A stretch of 64,000 nucleotides of DNA from Sinisalibacter lacisalsi (GCF_014640115.1 NZ_BMGI01000001.1:952501-1016500), one strand, 5' to 3'; shown: positions 16,047-25,701, counted from the first letter of the stretch. Translations and numbers: made by a program. The notes: generated by a model not told the origin, from the letters alone.

Positions 16047-17936
16047 TCAGCTCCTGGCGTAGCCGAGTTCCTCCAGTGCCTCGCGGATTTCGTCGAGGAT
16101 GGCCGGATCGTCGATCGTGGCGGGCATCTTGAATTCCTTGCCGTCGGCGATCGACACCATGGTGCCGCGCAGGATCTTGCCCGAGCGGGTTTTCGGCAGC
16201 CGGTCGACCACCACGGCGGCCTTGAAGGCGGCCACCGGGCCGATCTGGTCGCGCACCAGCTTGACGCATTCGGCCACAACCTCCTTGTGGTCGCGTTCGG
16301 AGCCGGCGTTGAGGCAGAGGAAGCCGAGCGGCAGCTGGCCCTTGAGATCGTCGCTCACGCCGATCACCGCGCATTCGGCCACGTCGGGGTGGCTCGCCAG
16401 AACCTCTTCCATGCTGCCCGTGCTCAGCCGGTGCCCGGCGACGTTGATCACGTCATCGGTGCGGGCCATGATGTAGAGGTAACCGTCCTCGTCCTTGTAA
16501 CCCGCGTCGCCGGTTTCGTAGTAGCCCGGGAAGGTGTTGAGGTAGGATTTCCGAAAGCGCGCCTCGGCGTTCCACAGGTTGGGCAGCGTACCCGGCGGCA
16601 GCGGCAGCTTGATGGCGATGGCGCCAAGCTGGCCGGCGGCGACCTCGTGGCCGCCTTCGTCGAGGATATGCACGTCATATCCCGGCATCGGCACCGAGGG
16701 GCTGCCGAGTTTGACCGGCAGAAGCTCGATCCCCACCGGGTTGGCGGCGATGGCGTAGCCGGTTTCGGTCTGCCACCAATGGTCGATTACCGGCACCTTG
16801 AGGTGATCCTGCGCCCAGACGATGGTGTCGGGGTCGGCACGCTCGCCGGCGAGGTAAACCTGTTTCAGGCAGGAGAGATCGTGTTTCTTGACGAACTCGC
16901 CCTTCGGGTCTTCGCGCTTGACGGCGCGGAAGGCGGTGGGCGCGGTGAAGAAGCTCTTCACCCCGTGTTCCGAGATCACCCGCCAGAAGGTGCCCGCATC
17001 GGGCGTGCCCACGGGCTTGCCCTCGAACACGATGGTGGTGTTGCCGTGGATCAGCGGCGCGTAGCAGATGTAGGAATGGCCCACGACCCAGCCCACATCC
17101 GATGCCGCCCAGAACACGTCGCCCGGATCGACGTTGTAGATGTTCTTCATCGTCCAGTTCAGCGCCACGAGGTGGCCGCCGGTGTGACGGATCACGCCCT
17201 TGGGCTGGCCGGTGGTGCCGGACGTGTACAGGATATAGACGGGGTGGTTGCCCTCGACCGGCAGGCAATCGACCGGCTCGGAGGCCTCGATCTCGGCCCA
17301 GTCCACATCGCGGCCCGCGGTCATCTCGGCGGGCTTTTCCTCGCGCTGGAGGATCACGCAGAGCTCGGGCTTGACCTTCGCCTGTTCGATCGCGCTGTCG
17401 AGCAGCGGTTTGTAGGGCACCACGCGGTTGGGCTCGATTCCGGCGCTGGCGGCGATGATCGCCTTGGGGCCCGCGTCGTCGATGCGCACGGCGAGCTCGT
17501 GCGCGGCGAAGCCGCCGAACACCACCGAGTGGATCGCGCCGATCCGGGTGACGGCCAGCATCGCGATCAGCGCTTCCGGCACCATCGGCATGTAGATGAT
17601 CACCCGGTCGCCCTTGACGATGCCGCGCGCGGCGAGACCGCCGGCCACGCGGGAGACCCGGTCTTTCAACTCGGCGTAGGTGATCACCTGTTTGCGGCCG
17701 GTGATCGGGCTGTCGTGGATGATCGCGGCCTGGTCGCCGCGGCCGTTCTCGACGTGGCGGTCAACCGCGTTCCAGCAGGTGTTGACCATCCCGTCGGAGA
17801 ACCATTCGTAGAGCGGGGCGTTCTCGTCGAACAACGCCTTGGAGGGCATCTTGTCCCACTCGATGGCCTTGGCGGCCTCCATCCAGAACCCGTCCGGATC
17901 GGCCTGCCAGCCCTGGTAAACCTCTTTGTAGCCCAT
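16047..17936 (-). CDS. prpE: propionyl-CoA synthetase (acetyl-CoA synthetase-like)
   Basis: The 629-residue AMP-forming ligase has YTSGTTGQPKGVIRH (P-loop), VFWAASDVGWVVGHSYI, WWQTETGYAI, the hinge TDDVINVAGHRLS, and the catalytic Lys in KTRSGKILRGTM. The short N terminus (EVYQGWQADPDGFWMEAAKAIEW) and the C terminus TIDDPAILDEIREALEEL match PrpE better than Acs, which is about 650 residues. The likely substrate is propionate. AGGAGGAGGACC precedes the ATG. The upstream gap carries a cluster of TTTGCAAA-type motifs, typical sites for ScfR/RamB-family short-chain acyl-CoA regulators, which supports the propionate assignment. Confidence 0.9.
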   Translation of the reverse strand: MGYKEVYQGWQADPDGFWMEAAKAIEWDKMPSKALFDENAPLYEWFSDGMVNTCWNAVDRHVENGRGDQAAIIHDSPITGRKQVITYAELKDRVSRVAGGLAARGIVKGDRVIIYMPMVPEALIAMLAVTRIGAIHSVVFGGFAAHELAVRIDDAGPKAIIAASAGIEPNRVVPYKPLLDSAIEQAKVKPELCVILQREEKPAEMTAGRDVDWAEIEASEPVDCLPVEGNHPVYILYTSGTTGQPKGVIRHTGGHLVALNWTMKNIYNVDPGDVFWAASDVGWVVGHSYICYAPLIHGNTTIVFEGKPVGTPDAGTFWRVISEHGVKSFFTAPTAFRAVKREDPKGEFVKKHDLSCLKQVYLAGERADPDTIVWAQDHLKVPVIDHWWQTETGYAIAANPVGIELLPVKLGSPSVPMPGYDVHILDEGGHEVAAGQLGAIAIKLPLPPGTLPNLWNAEARFRKSYLNTFPGYYETGDAGYKDEDGYLYIMARTDDVINVAGHRLSTGSMEEVLASHPDVAECAVIGVSDDLKGQLPLGFLCLNAGSERDHKEVVAECVKLVRDQIGPVAAFKAAVVVDRLPKTRSGKILRGTMVSIADGKEFKMPATIDDPAILDEIREALEELGYARS

Positions 17937-18019
17937 TTGGTCCTCCTCCTCGGTCGTTGGGTTTTGTTACGGAGCCGGGCGCCGTGGGGCAAGTTCCTTG
18001 CCATGGGGAGTGGCATTTT

Positions 18020-18141
18020 CCCGCAGGGATTTGCAGGAAAACCGCCATCAGCACCTGCAAACTTTTGCAAACCATCCGTTGGTATTCACGCCGGCGGCGA
18101 ATTTGGCGGGTTTTGCAAAATTCCTCGCTCCGGGTTGCAAA
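18020..18141. promoter_or_regulatory. cluster of TTTGCAAA-type motifs upstream of prpE
   Basis: Two perfect TTTGCAAA octamers (18064 and 18112), TTTGCAGG (18030) and GTTGCAAA (18134) lie within 122 bp. The first three each have a weaker copy starting exactly 10 bp earlier (CCTGCAAA at 18054, TTTGGCGG at 18102, CCCGCAGG at 18020), so binding on one face of the helix is suggested. PccR of Rhodobacter sphaeroides (ScfR family) and RamB of Corynebacterium bind TTTGCAAA-type sites. The cluster is in the gap between prpE and the divergent secreted-protein gene. No ScfR gene is in the window. Confidence 0.65.
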
Positions 18142-18217
18142 CGGTCCGGGAATCGCTGGCGGGGACTTGCGGTTGCCTGCGCGGGCGGGCAACCTGCCGC
18201 CGATAAAGAGGTCATCC

Positions 18218-19339
18218 ATGTTCAAACGCGCGCCCCTGCAAACGATCCTCGCCCTCGGGCTCCTGCCCCTTGCCGCGCCGCTCGCGGCGCAGGGCTGGGA
18301 CAATACCGACCAGGAAGGCGCAGGCGGGGCGGGGGCCTATGTCTGCCCGCTGGACGACGCCGAAACCGGCAACCTGTTCTGCTTCCGCCTCGGGTGCACC
18401 GATGCCGAGCCGCTGCGCTTCGAAATCGACATCGTCGGCGGCGACGCACCGGAAGTGCTCGGCGTTTCGCTCAGCGTCGACGGCCGCGCGGCCGGGCGGC
18501 TTGGCTTCACCCGTGACGACGCGCAGGATGGCATCGCGCTCACCGCGCCGTTCGATCCGAGCCTGCACCGCGGTCTCGTCTCGCGGCTGCGCGAAGGGAT
18601 CAGCGCCGAGGTGTCGCTGGAATATCCCGACGGCGAGCAGGTAATAGAGATGTCGCTGCGCGGCTCCAGCCGGGCGCTGGAGGCGGTGCTGGAAACCTGC
18701 CCGATGCCGGAGGTGCCGCTGAACGATCCGGCGGCGGTGGTGCTCGACCAGATCACGACCGAATGCGCCACCCTCGGCGGCGCCGTGGCGGTGGAGCCCG
18801 GTTTCGAACGGCGCGAAGACCTCGACGGCGACGGCATCGAGGACGTGGTGATCGACTACGCCGCCGCCGTCTGCTCGGAAATGGCCTCGCTCTACTGCGG
18901 CTCGGGCGGCTGCACCGTGGGCTTCTTCCTGGCGCGCGGCGACGCCTACAAGCGGCTGTTCGACGGCGTGGTCCGCAATTACACCGCGATGCCCGGCGGC
19001 CGGCTGGCGCTTGACCTGCACGGCACCGCCTGCGGCCTCTACGGGTTCGAGGCCTGCCGCAAGGTGTTCGACATCACCGGCGACAATTTCACCCTTCTCG
19101 AGGAGCTTGGCGGGGAGGCGGCGGAAGCGGCGATGGCTGCGGAAGAGGGTGCGGCCGATGAACCGGCCGATGAATCGGCAAGCGACGCCTCAGGCGGGGA
19201 TGCCACATCGGAACCGGAACCCGCTCCCACCACGGGGAGCGAATGGATGGGCGATGGCGACGCGGGCGGTGAGCCTGCCGACCTCGCCACCGATCCGATC
19301 GGCGCGGCACCCGGCGAAAACCCCGACAGCGGGCGCTGA
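18218..19339 (+). CDS. secreted protein of unknown function with DxDGDG motif and acidic tail
   Basis: The 373-residue protein has a Sec signal peptide (MFKRAPLQTILALGLLPLAAPLAAQ). The mature part contains several Cys (YVCPLDDAETGNLFCFRLGC, CSEMASLYCGSGGC, CGLYGFEACRK) that could form disulfides. It has a calcium-binding-like loop, DLDGDGIEDVVIDY, of the type seen in FG-GAP or EF-hand-like repeats. The last 80 residues are low-complexity, rich in Glu, Ala and Asp. I recognise no family. It is divergent from prpE, and cdd follows 71 nt downstream with its own promoter. Confidence 0.8.
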   Translation: MFKRAPLQTILALGLLPLAAPLAAQGWDNTDQEGAGGAGAYVCPLDDAETGNLFCFRLGCTDAEPLRFEIDIVGGDAPEVLGVSLSVDGRAAGRLGFTRDDAQDGIALTAPFDPSLHRGLVSRLREGISAEVSLEYPDGEQVIEMSLRGSSRALEAVLETCPMPEVPLNDPAAVVLDQITTECATLGGAVAVEPGFERREDLDGDGIEDVVIDYAAAVCSEMASLYCGSGGCTVGFFLARGDAYKRLFDGVVRNYTAMPGGRLALDLHGTACGLYGFEACRKVFDITGDNFTLLEELGGEAAEAAMAAEEGAADEPADESASDASGGDATSEPEPAPTTGSEWMGDGDAGGEPADLATDPIGAAPGENPDSGR

Positions 19340-19353
19340 ACCGCGCTTTTGTC

Positions 19354-19381
19354 TTGCGCCCGGTCGCGGCCGGGCTAGGCT
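19354..19381 (+). promoter_or_regulatory. probable promoter of the cdd-deoB-add-upp operon
   Basis: TTGCGC and TAGGCT are separated by 16 nt and end 29 nt before the cdd start. The same -35/-10 style is seen at 4604-4631. Confidence 0.5.
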
Positions 19382-19410
19382 CGAACCAAATGGTCAAAAC
19401 GGAGACGGCG

Positions 19411-19800
19411 ATGTCCCTTCTCGACGATGCCAAGGCTGTGCGCAGCAACGCCCACGCGCCCTATTCGGGCTTCAAGGTCGGGGCGGCGATCCGCACTCCC
19501 TCGGGCGCGGTCTTCACCGGGGTGAACGTCGAGAACGCGGCCTACCCCGAGGGCACCTGCGCCGAGGCCGGGGCGATCGCCGCGATGGTAGCGGCTGGCG
19601 AAAACCGGATCGCGGAAGTGGCGGTAGTGGGCGATGCGCCCGACCCGGTCACGCCCTGCGGCGGCTGCCGCCAGAAGATCGCCGAGTTCGCGCCCAGGGG
19701 CACGCAGGTGACGATGGCCAACCTGAGTGGCGACGAACTGGTGATGACGATCGAGGCACTCCTGCCGCACGCCTTCGCCAAGGCGCAGATGGAGGGCTGA
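19411..19800 (+). CDS. cdd: cytidine deaminase
   Basis: It deaminates cytidine and deoxycytidine to uridine forms. The 129-residue protein has the zinc-binding motifs NVENAAYPEGTCAEAGAI (Cys and the proton-shuttling Glu) and PCGGCRQ. This is the short homotetrameric type. It opens the salvage operon cdd-deoB-add-upp, with deoB beginning 3 nt after its stop. An in-frame ATG at 19393 exists, but MSLLDDAK at 19411 has a GGAG upstream and fits the family N terminus. Confidence 0.95.
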   Translation: MSLLDDAKAVRSNAHAPYSGFKVGAAIRTPSGAVFTGVNVENAAYPEGTCAEAGAIAAMVAAGENRIAEVAVVGDAPDPVTPCGGCRQKIAEFAPRGTQVTMANLSGDELVMTIEALLPHAFAKAQMEG

Positions 19801-19803
19801 GCC

Positions 19804-21018
19804 ATGACCCGCGCCTTCCTCGTCGTCCTCGATTCCGTGGGGATCGGCGGTGCCCCCGATGCCGATACCTTTTTCAACGATGGCGTGCCCGATACCGGCG
19901 CCAACACGCTCGGCCACATCGCCGAGGCCTGCGCATCGGGCCGGGCGGACGCCGCCGGGCGCTCGGGGCCGCTGAAACTGCCCAACCTCGACGCGCTGGG
20001 TCTCGGCGCCGCATTGGAGCTTGCCAGCGGCGCGCCCGTAACCGGGCTTGGTGCCATCCCCACCGGCCTCTGGGGCGCGGCCACCGAGGTGAGCCGGGGC
20101 AAGGATACGCCCTCGGGCCACTGGGAGATCGCGGGCCTGCCCGTGCCCTGGGACTGGACCTATTTCCCGAAGACCGAGCCGGCCTTTCCCGACCGCGTCA
20201 CCGAGGCGCTGATCGCGGCCGCGGGCACCGGGGGCATCCTCGGCAACAAGCACGCCTCGGGCACGGTGATCCTCGATGAGCTGGGTGCGGAGCACATCGC
20301 CACCGGCTGGCCGATCGTCTACACCTCGGCGGATTCCGTGCTGCAGATCGCCGCGCACGAGGAAAGCTTCGGGCTCGAGCGGCTCTACGAACTGTGCGAG
20401 GCCGTCGCGCCGATGCTGCACGAGATGCGCGTGGGCCGGGTCATCGCCCGGCCATTCCTGGGCAGCCCTGGCGAAGGCTTCACCCGCACAACCAACCGCA
20501 AGGATTTCGCTCTCGCGCCGCCGGGGCCGACACTGCTGGACTGGGCGCAAGACGCGGGCCGGAGCGTCAACGCGGTGGGCAAGATCGACGACATATTCGC
20601 GCATCGCGGGATGGACAACGGCATCCACGGCGCCGACGCCGACCTCATGGAGGCGCTGATTGGCTGGGGCGAGGGCGCGGAGGAGGGCAGCCTGACCTTC
20701 GCCAACCTCGTGGAGTTCGACGCGAAATACGGCCACCGGCGCGACGTGGCGGGCTACGCCGCCCACCTCGAATGGTTCGACGCGCAGTTGCCGCGGTTCC
20801 TCGCCTCGCTTCGTGAGGGCGACCTCGCGATCTTCACCGCCGACCACGGCAACGATCCCACATGGACCGGCACCGACCATACCCGCGAGCGGGTGCCGGT
20901 GCTGGGCTGGGGTGTGGGCGCGCGCGGCATCGGCCAGGTGGCCTTCGCCGATCTCGGCGCGAGCGTGGCGGCCCATCTCGGGTTGCCGGAGCGCGGCGCG
21001 GGCAAGAGTTTCCTTTGA
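19804..21018 (+). CDS. deoB: phosphopentomutase
   Basis: It converts ribose-1-phosphate or deoxyribose-1-phosphate to the 5-phosphates, linking nucleoside breakdown to central metabolism. The 404-residue alkaline-phosphatase-fold protein has [18 protein letters not shown] with the metal Asp, [10 protein letters not shown] carrying the phosphorylated Thr, and [19 protein letters not shown] with the metal-binding His and Asp. Length is normal. It is second in the salvage operon. Confidence 0.97.
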   Translation: MTRAFLVVLDSVGIGGAPDADTFFNDGVPDTGANTLGHIAEACASGRADAAGRSGPLKLPNLDALGLGAALELASGAPVTGLGAIPTGLWGAATEVSRGKDTPSGHWEIAGLPVPWDWTYFPKTEPAFPDRVTEALIAAAGTGGILGNKHASGTVILDELGAEHIATGWPIVYTSADSVLQIAAHEESFGLERLYELCEAVAPMLHEMRVGRVIARPFLGSPGEGFTRTTNRKDFALAPPGPTLLDWAQDAGRSVNAVGKIDDIFAHRGMDNGIHGADADLMEALIGWGEGAEEGSLTFANLVEFDAKYGHRRDVAGYAAHLEWFDAQLPRFLASLREGDLAIFTADHGNDPTWTGTDHTRERVPVLGWGVGARGIGQVAFADLGASVAAHLGLPERGAGKSFL

Positions 21019-21061
21019 AACCGCGCGCCTTGCCCATGACCGACCACGGAAAGGACCGCTT

Positions 21062-22051
21062 TTGAGCTTCAAGACCCTGCCCAAGATCGAGTTGCATCAC
21101 CACCTCGAAGGCGCCGCGCCGCCGGCCTTCGTGCGCGACATGGCGCGCGCGAAGGGCTTCGACGTTTCCGGCATTTTCGATGCGAACGGGGCCTATCAAT
21201 ACGATGATTTCTTGCAGTTTCTCGATGTTTATGAAGCTGCGACCAAACCGTTCCAGACCCCGGACGATTACGCGCTCCTCACCGCCATCGTGCTCGGCGA
21301 GGCGGCGGAGGCGGGGGTGGTCTACCTCGAAAGCTTCCTCTCGCCCGATTTCTGCGGCGGGCGCGATCCGGGCGCGTGGCGCGAGTATTTCCACGCCATG
21401 TGGGAGGCTGCGCTGTCGGCCGAAGAACTTGGCATCACCATGCGCGGCATCGTCACCGCGATCCGCCATTTCGGCCCCGAGGCGGCGCGCGAGGTGGCGG
21501 CCTGCGCGCGGGAGACGGCGGGCGGCTTCGTCACCGGCTTTGGCCTGGCGGGGAACGAGAACGCAGGCAAGACCGCCGATTTCGCCTATGCCTTCGACAT
21601 GGCGCGCGAGGCGGGGCTGCGGCTCACCGCCCATGCCGGCGAATGGGCCGGGCCGACCTCGGTGCGCGATGCGCTGGAACATCTCGGCGTCGAGCGGATC
21701 GGCCACGGCGTGCGCGCGATCGAGGATCCGGCCCTGGTGGCCGACCTGGCGGCGCGCGGCACCGTGCTCGAGGTCTGCCCCGGTTCCAACGTGGCGCTGG
21801 GGATCTACCCGTCCTACGCCGATCACCCGATCGCCCGGCTGCGCGACGCGGGCGTGAAGGTGACCGTCTCGACCGATGATCCGCCCTTCTTCCACACCGA
21901 CATGACCCGCGAATACGAGGAACTGGCCCGCGCCTTCGGCTGGGACGAGGCCGATTTCGCCGCGCTCAACCGGGTGGCGCTGGAGGCCGCGTTCTGCGAT
22001 GATGACACCCGTGTGCGGATTGCCGAACGGCTGGAGGCTGCCAATGCTTGA
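21062..22051 (+). CDS. add: adenosine deaminase
   Basis: It deaminates adenosine to inosine. The 329-residue protein starts at a TTG ([17 protein letters not shown]), preceded by AAGGA six nt upstream; there is no ATG or GTG in a better place. Zinc ligands are visible in ELHHHLEG, in [11 protein letters not shown] (with the catalytic Glu) and in [17 protein letters not shown] gives another conserved His. The 3' end overlaps upp by 8 nt. Some members of this family act on adenine instead; the conserved features fit the broader adenosine/adenine deaminase group. Confidence 0.92.
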   Translation: MSFKTLPKIELHHHLEGAAPPAFVRDMARAKGFDVSGIFDANGAYQYDDFLQFLDVYEAATKPFQTPDDYALLTAIVLGEAAEAGVVYLESFLSPDFCGGRDPGAWREYFHAMWEAALSAEELGITMRGIVTAIRHFGPEAAREVAACARETAGGFVTGFGLAGNENAGKTADFAYAFDMAREAGLRLTAHAGEWAGPTSVRDALEHLGVERIGHGVRAIEDPALVADLAARGTVLEVCPGSNVALGIYPSYADHPIARLRDAGVKVTVSTDDPPFFHTDMTREYEELARAFGWDEADFAALNRVALEAAFCDDDTRVRIAERLEAANA

Positions 22052-22676
22052 CCATCTCAAGATCGTCCAACACCCGCTGGTGCAGCACAAGCTCACGCTG
22101 ATGCGCCGCAAGGACACCTCCACCGCCGAGTTCCGCCAGCTTCTGCGCGAGATCTCTCTCCTGCTCGCCTACGAAGTCACCCGCGAACTGCCGATGACGA
22201 AGACGACGGTGGAAACCCCGCTGAAAGAGATGGAAGCGCCGCTGCTCGCGGGCAAGAAGATGGCGCTTGTGTCGATCCTGCGGGCGGGCAACGGTCTGCT
22301 TGACGGGGTGCTGGAACTGATCCCCTCGGCGCGGGTCGGGTTCATCGGGCTTTACCGCAACGAGGAAACGCTGGAGCCGGTGCAATACTACTTCAAGGTG
22401 CCCGAGGAGATCTCCGAGCGGCTGGTGATCGTGGTCGACCCGATGCTGGCGACGGGTAATTCCTCGGTCGCGGCGATCGACCTGCTGAAGAAGGCCGGCG
22501 CGAAGAACATCCGCTTCCTCTGCCTGCTCGCCGCGCCCGAGGGGGTGCAGCGGATGGCGGAGGCGCACCCGGACGTGCCGATCGTGACGGCGGCGGTCGA
22601 CGAGCGGCTCAACGAGCATGGCTACATCGTGCCCGGCCTCGGCGATGCGGGCGACCGGATGTATGGCACCAAATAG
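22044..22676 (+). CDS. upp: uracil phosphoribosyltransferase
   Basis: It converts uracil and PRPP to UMP. The 210-residue protein has [11 protein letters not shown] near the N terminus, [13 protein letters not shown], the PRPP loop [12 protein letters not shown], and the C-terminal uracil-binding [18 protein letters not shown]. Its ATG lies inside the end of add (8-nt overlap), so translation is coupled. It closes the salvage operon. Confidence 0.97.
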   Translation: MLDHLKIVQHPLVQHKLTLMRRKDTSTAEFRQLLREISLLLAYEVTRELPMTKTTVETPLKEMEAPLLAGKKMALVSILRAGNGLLDGVLELIPSARVGFIGLYRNEETLEPVQYYFKVPEEISERLVIVVDPMLATGNSSVAAIDLLKKAGAKNIRFLCLLAAPEGVQRMAEAHPDVPIVTAAVDERLNEHGYIVPGLGDAGDRMYGTK

Positions 22677-22694
22677 CCTGAATTGTCGTGAAAC

Positions 22695-22717
22695 GGGCGA
22701 GGGTTTTCGCCTCGCCC
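22695..22717 (+). terminator. hairpin after upp, possible weak terminator
   Basis: An 8-bp GGGCGAGG/CCTCGCCC stem lies 18 nt after the upp stop. It has no T-tract, so it is only a candidate. Confidence 0.35.
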
Positions 22718-22778
22718 CCTAGACACACCTGCCTCGATCCGCCATTGTGATCCCAACATCTTGTGTGGGGGCACAGAT

Positions 22779-24068
22779 ATGAATTTGCTGCGTAAAGTGA
22801 GTGCCTTGGCCCTGGTGGCGGTTGTTTCCGGCACGGCTGCCAATGCCTACACCCTGAAACAGGCGGCCAAGCCGGCGGAGGTTCCGCCGGCGAGCTACCG
22901 GGGCGATGTTTACGTCGACAGCCGGGGCTGCGCCTACGTCCGGGCCAATATCGGCTCGACGGTGAACTGGGTGCCGCGTCTCTCCAGTGATCGCAAGACG
23001 GTGATCTGCGGGCTGACGCCCACCGCGAGCGTAACCGGAATGGCCTCGGCGCGCCCGCCCGCACCGCCGGCCCCGCCCGCGCCAACCGCCGCTCCGGCCC
23101 AGCCGGCCCCCGCCACCACGGCCGCCGCGCCCAAGCCGGCCCCGGCAACGTCGATCGCGCGCACCATGAAGGTAACCTGCCCGGCCGACGGGTCGACCGC
23201 GCGGGTTCGCATCGGGTCCGATACCGTCGCGGTCAACTGCGCCGCGGGGCAGACCACGGCCAAGAGTTACATCGTGCAACATGCCGGCGGCGAACGCACC
23301 CGCCTGATCGTCAACCCCGCCGCCTCCAGGCCGGTGGCGCCGAAGGCCGTCGCTGAAGCGTCGGGCCCGCGTGCCGCGCAGCCTGCCGGATCGACCGCGC
23401 GTGTGCGGATCGGCGGCGTGGCGCCGGGCTCGGGCAGCGAGGCGGCCGGCGGGGGCTACCCGTTCGGCAGCGGCTTCGGGCTCGGATCGGGTCCCGGCGT
23501 TGCCGACCCGGTGCCAACGCCCGGCCAACAGACCCTGCGCGGTGGAACCGCGACCACGACCGCAGGCGGCGCAGCTCCGGCGCCCGAGCCCAGGCAAGTG
23601 GTGATCCCGTCCGGCTACCGCTCGGCCTGGACCGACGACCGGCTGAATCCCGAGCGCGGGCCGCGCAGTGCCTATGGCGATCAGCAGATGGCCGCCACCT
23701 GGGACACCTCGAAAGTGCCGATGCGCGAGGCCAATCCTGCCCCGGCGCGCGGGCTGATCGGAGGATCGGACACCGGCGGAGTACAGGTATTCACCAAGAG
23801 CCCCTCCGCCGTGCCCGCCACGGTGGCCAGAACCCCGGCCGCGGCACCGGCGAAGCGCTACGTGCAGGTGGGCGCGTTCAACGTCGCGGCGAACGCCGAG
23901 CGGGCCGTGGCGCGGCTGCAGGCGCTGGGCCTTCCGGGCCGCGTTGCCAAGACGCGGTCAGGGCGCACCGTCGTGGTGGCCGGTCCCTATGCGGAGGCCT
24001 CTGCGCTGAACAGCGCGCTTGCGATCGCGCGGCGCGGCGGCTTTGCCGACGCTTTCCTGCGCAACTGA
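22779..24068 (+). CDS. SPOR-domain secreted protein
   Basis: The 429-residue protein has a signal peptide (MNLLRKVSALALVAVVSGTAANA). A conserved N-terminal segment with two Cys (VYVDSRGCAYVRAN, KTVICGL) is followed by long Pro/Ala-rich linkers and a C-terminal SPOR domain at about 350-429 (KRYVQVGAFNVAANAERAVARLQALGLPGRVA). SPOR domains bind denuded septal peptidoglycan, so a periplasmic role at the division site is likely. An internal block (TMKVTCPADGSTARVRIGSD) is partly repeated as GSTARVRIGG. A strong terminator follows. Confidence 0.87.
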   Translation: MNLLRKVSALALVAVVSGTAANAYTLKQAAKPAEVPPASYRGDVYVDSRGCAYVRANIGSTVNWVPRLSSDRKTVICGLTPTASVTGMASARPPAPPAPPAPTAAPAQPAPATTAAAPKPAPATSIARTMKVTCPADGSTARVRIGSDTVAVNCAAGQTTAKSYIVQHAGGERTRLIVNPAASRPVAPKAVAEASGPRAAQPAGSTARVRIGGVAPGSGSEAAGGGYPFGSGFGLGSGPGVADPVPTPGQQTLRGGTATTTAGGAAPAPEPRQVVIPSGYRSAWTDDRLNPERGPRSAYGDQQMAATWDTSKVPMREANPAPARGLIGGSDTGGVQVFTKSPSAVPATVARTPAAAPAKRYVQVGAFNVAANAERAVARLQALGLPGRVAKTRSGRTVVVAGPYAEASALNSALAIARRGGFADAFLRN

Positions 24069-24091
24069 CGTGCGCACCGTGAAAAAAAAGC

Positions 24092-24130
24092 AAAGCCCCG
24101 TCCGGCAAGGGGAAGCGGACGGGGCTTTTT
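24092..24130 (+). terminator. strong bidirectional terminator
   Basis: A 13-bp stem (AAAGCCCCGTCCG with its complement) closes an 11-nt loop and is followed by T5 on the plus strand. A-tracts upstream give a T-tract on the minus strand, so it can end both the SPOR gene and the convergent Hint gene. Confidence 0.9.
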
Positions 24131-24233
24131 CGCGCTGTGATCGGGGGGCAGTTACGAGCGCGAAGAGGGTGCGACGGGGGGAGCCTAGCGGACGCGGGGA
24201 TTGCATGAAGCGCCGCTCTGCCCCACCCCGCGC

Positions 24234-24866
24234 TCAGGCCGCCGCGAAGGCGGTGGCCTTGGGACGTCGCGAGTCGTCTTTCGCCAGGGCGGCCACGAGG
24301 GCCTCGGCTTCGCGACCACGCAAGGTGACGTAAGGGGCAGGGCGCCCGCCTGAATCGAGCTGGTCGATCGGGGCGATCCCCGGCGCCGTCGAGGGCGCCA
24401 GCATCAGTGCCCCGCCATCGACGAAGACCAGTTCGTCATTCTCGCAATGCAGCGTGATCACCTCGACCGGCCGCAAGGCGCGGAACCGCTCGATGCCCCG
24501 AAAGCCGACCAGCGCCTTGGCGGGAAGCAGCGCGAACGGGTCGCCCCGCATCGCCTCTGCGGCGTCGCTTTCCACCAGAACGGGCTGTTCGGGCATGAGC
24601 ACCATCGGCTCGTCGTTGCCGATCGCCCCGGCCGGAACGTCCACGGGCGCGGCGAAAGCCGGCAGGCTGTCGGAGGCGGCAAGATGCTTGCCCCGCGTCA
24701 TCGCGGCAATCGTCTGCGCGCCGTGGTCGAAGGTCAGCACCCGGTCGCCTGCCGCGAGGGCTTCGACCGGACGCCAACCCTGGTCGGTGGCGATACGGGT
24801 TCCGACGGTGAAGCCGGACAGGTGGTAATCTCCGTGGGGCGCCTTGGGCAGACCGAACATATCCAT
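24234..24866 (-). CDS. Hint-domain (Hedgehog/intein-type) protein lacking the catalytic Cys
   Basis: The 210-residue protein matches the Hint_2 family frequent in Rhodobacterales: TRIATDQGWRPVEALAAGDRVLTFDHGAQ, PVLVESDAAEAMRGDPFALLPAKALVG, and VEVITLHCENDELVFVDGGALML. Autocatalytic Hint domains start with Cys or Ser in C-F-x-x-G-T. Here the segment reads SGFTVGTRIAT, with Gly where Cys usually stands; a Ser precedes it. It may therefore be inactive in self-cleavage. In this bacterial group the domain is often attached to secreted calcium-binding repeats, which are absent here. Confidence 0.85.
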   Translation of the reverse strand: MDMFGLPKAPHGDYHLSGFTVGTRIATDQGWRPVEALAAGDRVLTFDHGAQTIAAMTRGKHLAASDSLPAFAAPVDVPAGAIGNDEPMVLMPEQPVLVESDAAEAMRGDPFALLPAKALVGFRGIERFRALRPVEVITLHCENDELVFVDGGALMLAPSTAPGIAPIDQLDSGGRPAPYVTLRGREAEALVAALAKDDSRRPKATAFAAA

Positions 24867-25050
24867 TCCCCGATTGCGAGGCCGGGGTGGCAGCCCCGCG
24901 TGGCCTCTTGCTCAATTTCGTCCCGCCATGGTTGCGGTCGGCTCGAGGAGAAACTTCGGCGCGATTGGGGCGTTATTGCGGCATTAACGAGATTTTTCGC
25001 AACATTTCATCAAGCGCGACCCGATTGTCGTGCAGGCGGCGACAAAGCCC

Positions 25051-25701
25051 TCATTCGAAACTGTAAGAAAAACGGCGGATATCGGGCGCGCAGGCTTCGG
25101 CGACCAGCGCGGCATCCGACTCGCTATAGTAGCCACGCCAGTCGCGCGTGCGTTCGGAGCGGTTTTCGTGCGGGATACCGTCGAGGCGAAAGCCGAGGTG
25201 CGCTTCGAGCGGCGCGAGATCGTCGCGCAGGTGTTCCAGCCGGATGAACAGATCGGCGCGCTCGGTGCCCCCGGCGTCGGTCACATGGCGGCCATAGGGA
25301 TAGGCGCGCATGCCGGCCACGGTTTCGGGCGCGTTGAGGAATGCGGCGAAATCCAGCGCGCGCGCGCGCGCGATGGCGGGGTGATCGAAGTCCTGGCCGC
25401 GGAGCCAGTGATAATAGCTCACCATCCTGTCCCACGGGTTGCGCACGAGGGTGAAGACGAAGAATTCCTCGATCTCGGCCTGTGTCACGAGGCCGTAGAG
25501 ATCGGAGAGCATCGAGTGTTTCCACAGCCGCCCCGAGGCTTGCACGTCCTTCACCCGGTGGCGGCGTCTGCGCGCCTTCGGTGTGTCGCCCAGCATGATG
25601 TCGTCGGCCATGGCGCGGGCCTCGAGGGCGAGCGCCAGCGAGGTGCCGCCCGTCTTCGGGGCGTGGATGAAGATAAAGCGGCGACCGCGCGAGAGGATCA
25701 T
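25051..25701 (-). CDS. sulfotransferase family protein
   Basis: The 216-residue protein has the PAPS-binding motifs of the Sulfotransfer_2 family: FIHAPKTGGTSLALALE (5'-phosphosulfate loop) at the N terminus and FTLVRNPWDRMVSYYHWL (3'-phosphate site). The family moves a sulfuryl group to carbohydrates or other acceptors. The acceptor cannot be told here. It stands alone between the Hint gene and a repeat-bearing gap. Confidence 0.9.
   Translation of the reverse strand: MILSRGRRFIFIHAPKTGGTSLALALEARAMADDIMLGDTPKARRRRHRVKDVQASGRLWKHSMLSDLYGLVTQAEIEEFFVFTLVRNPWDRMVSYYHWLRGQDFDHPAIARARALDFAAFLNAPETVAGMRAYPYGRHVTDAGGTERADLFIRLEHLRDDLAPLEAHLGFRLDGIPHENRSERTRDWRGYYSESDAALVAEACAPDIRRFSYSFE

Noticed and set aside
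25355-25375. Run of alternating GC dinucleotides
   Set aside because: It is inside the sulfotransferase coding sequence and encodes an Ala-Arg run in frame; a composition effect.
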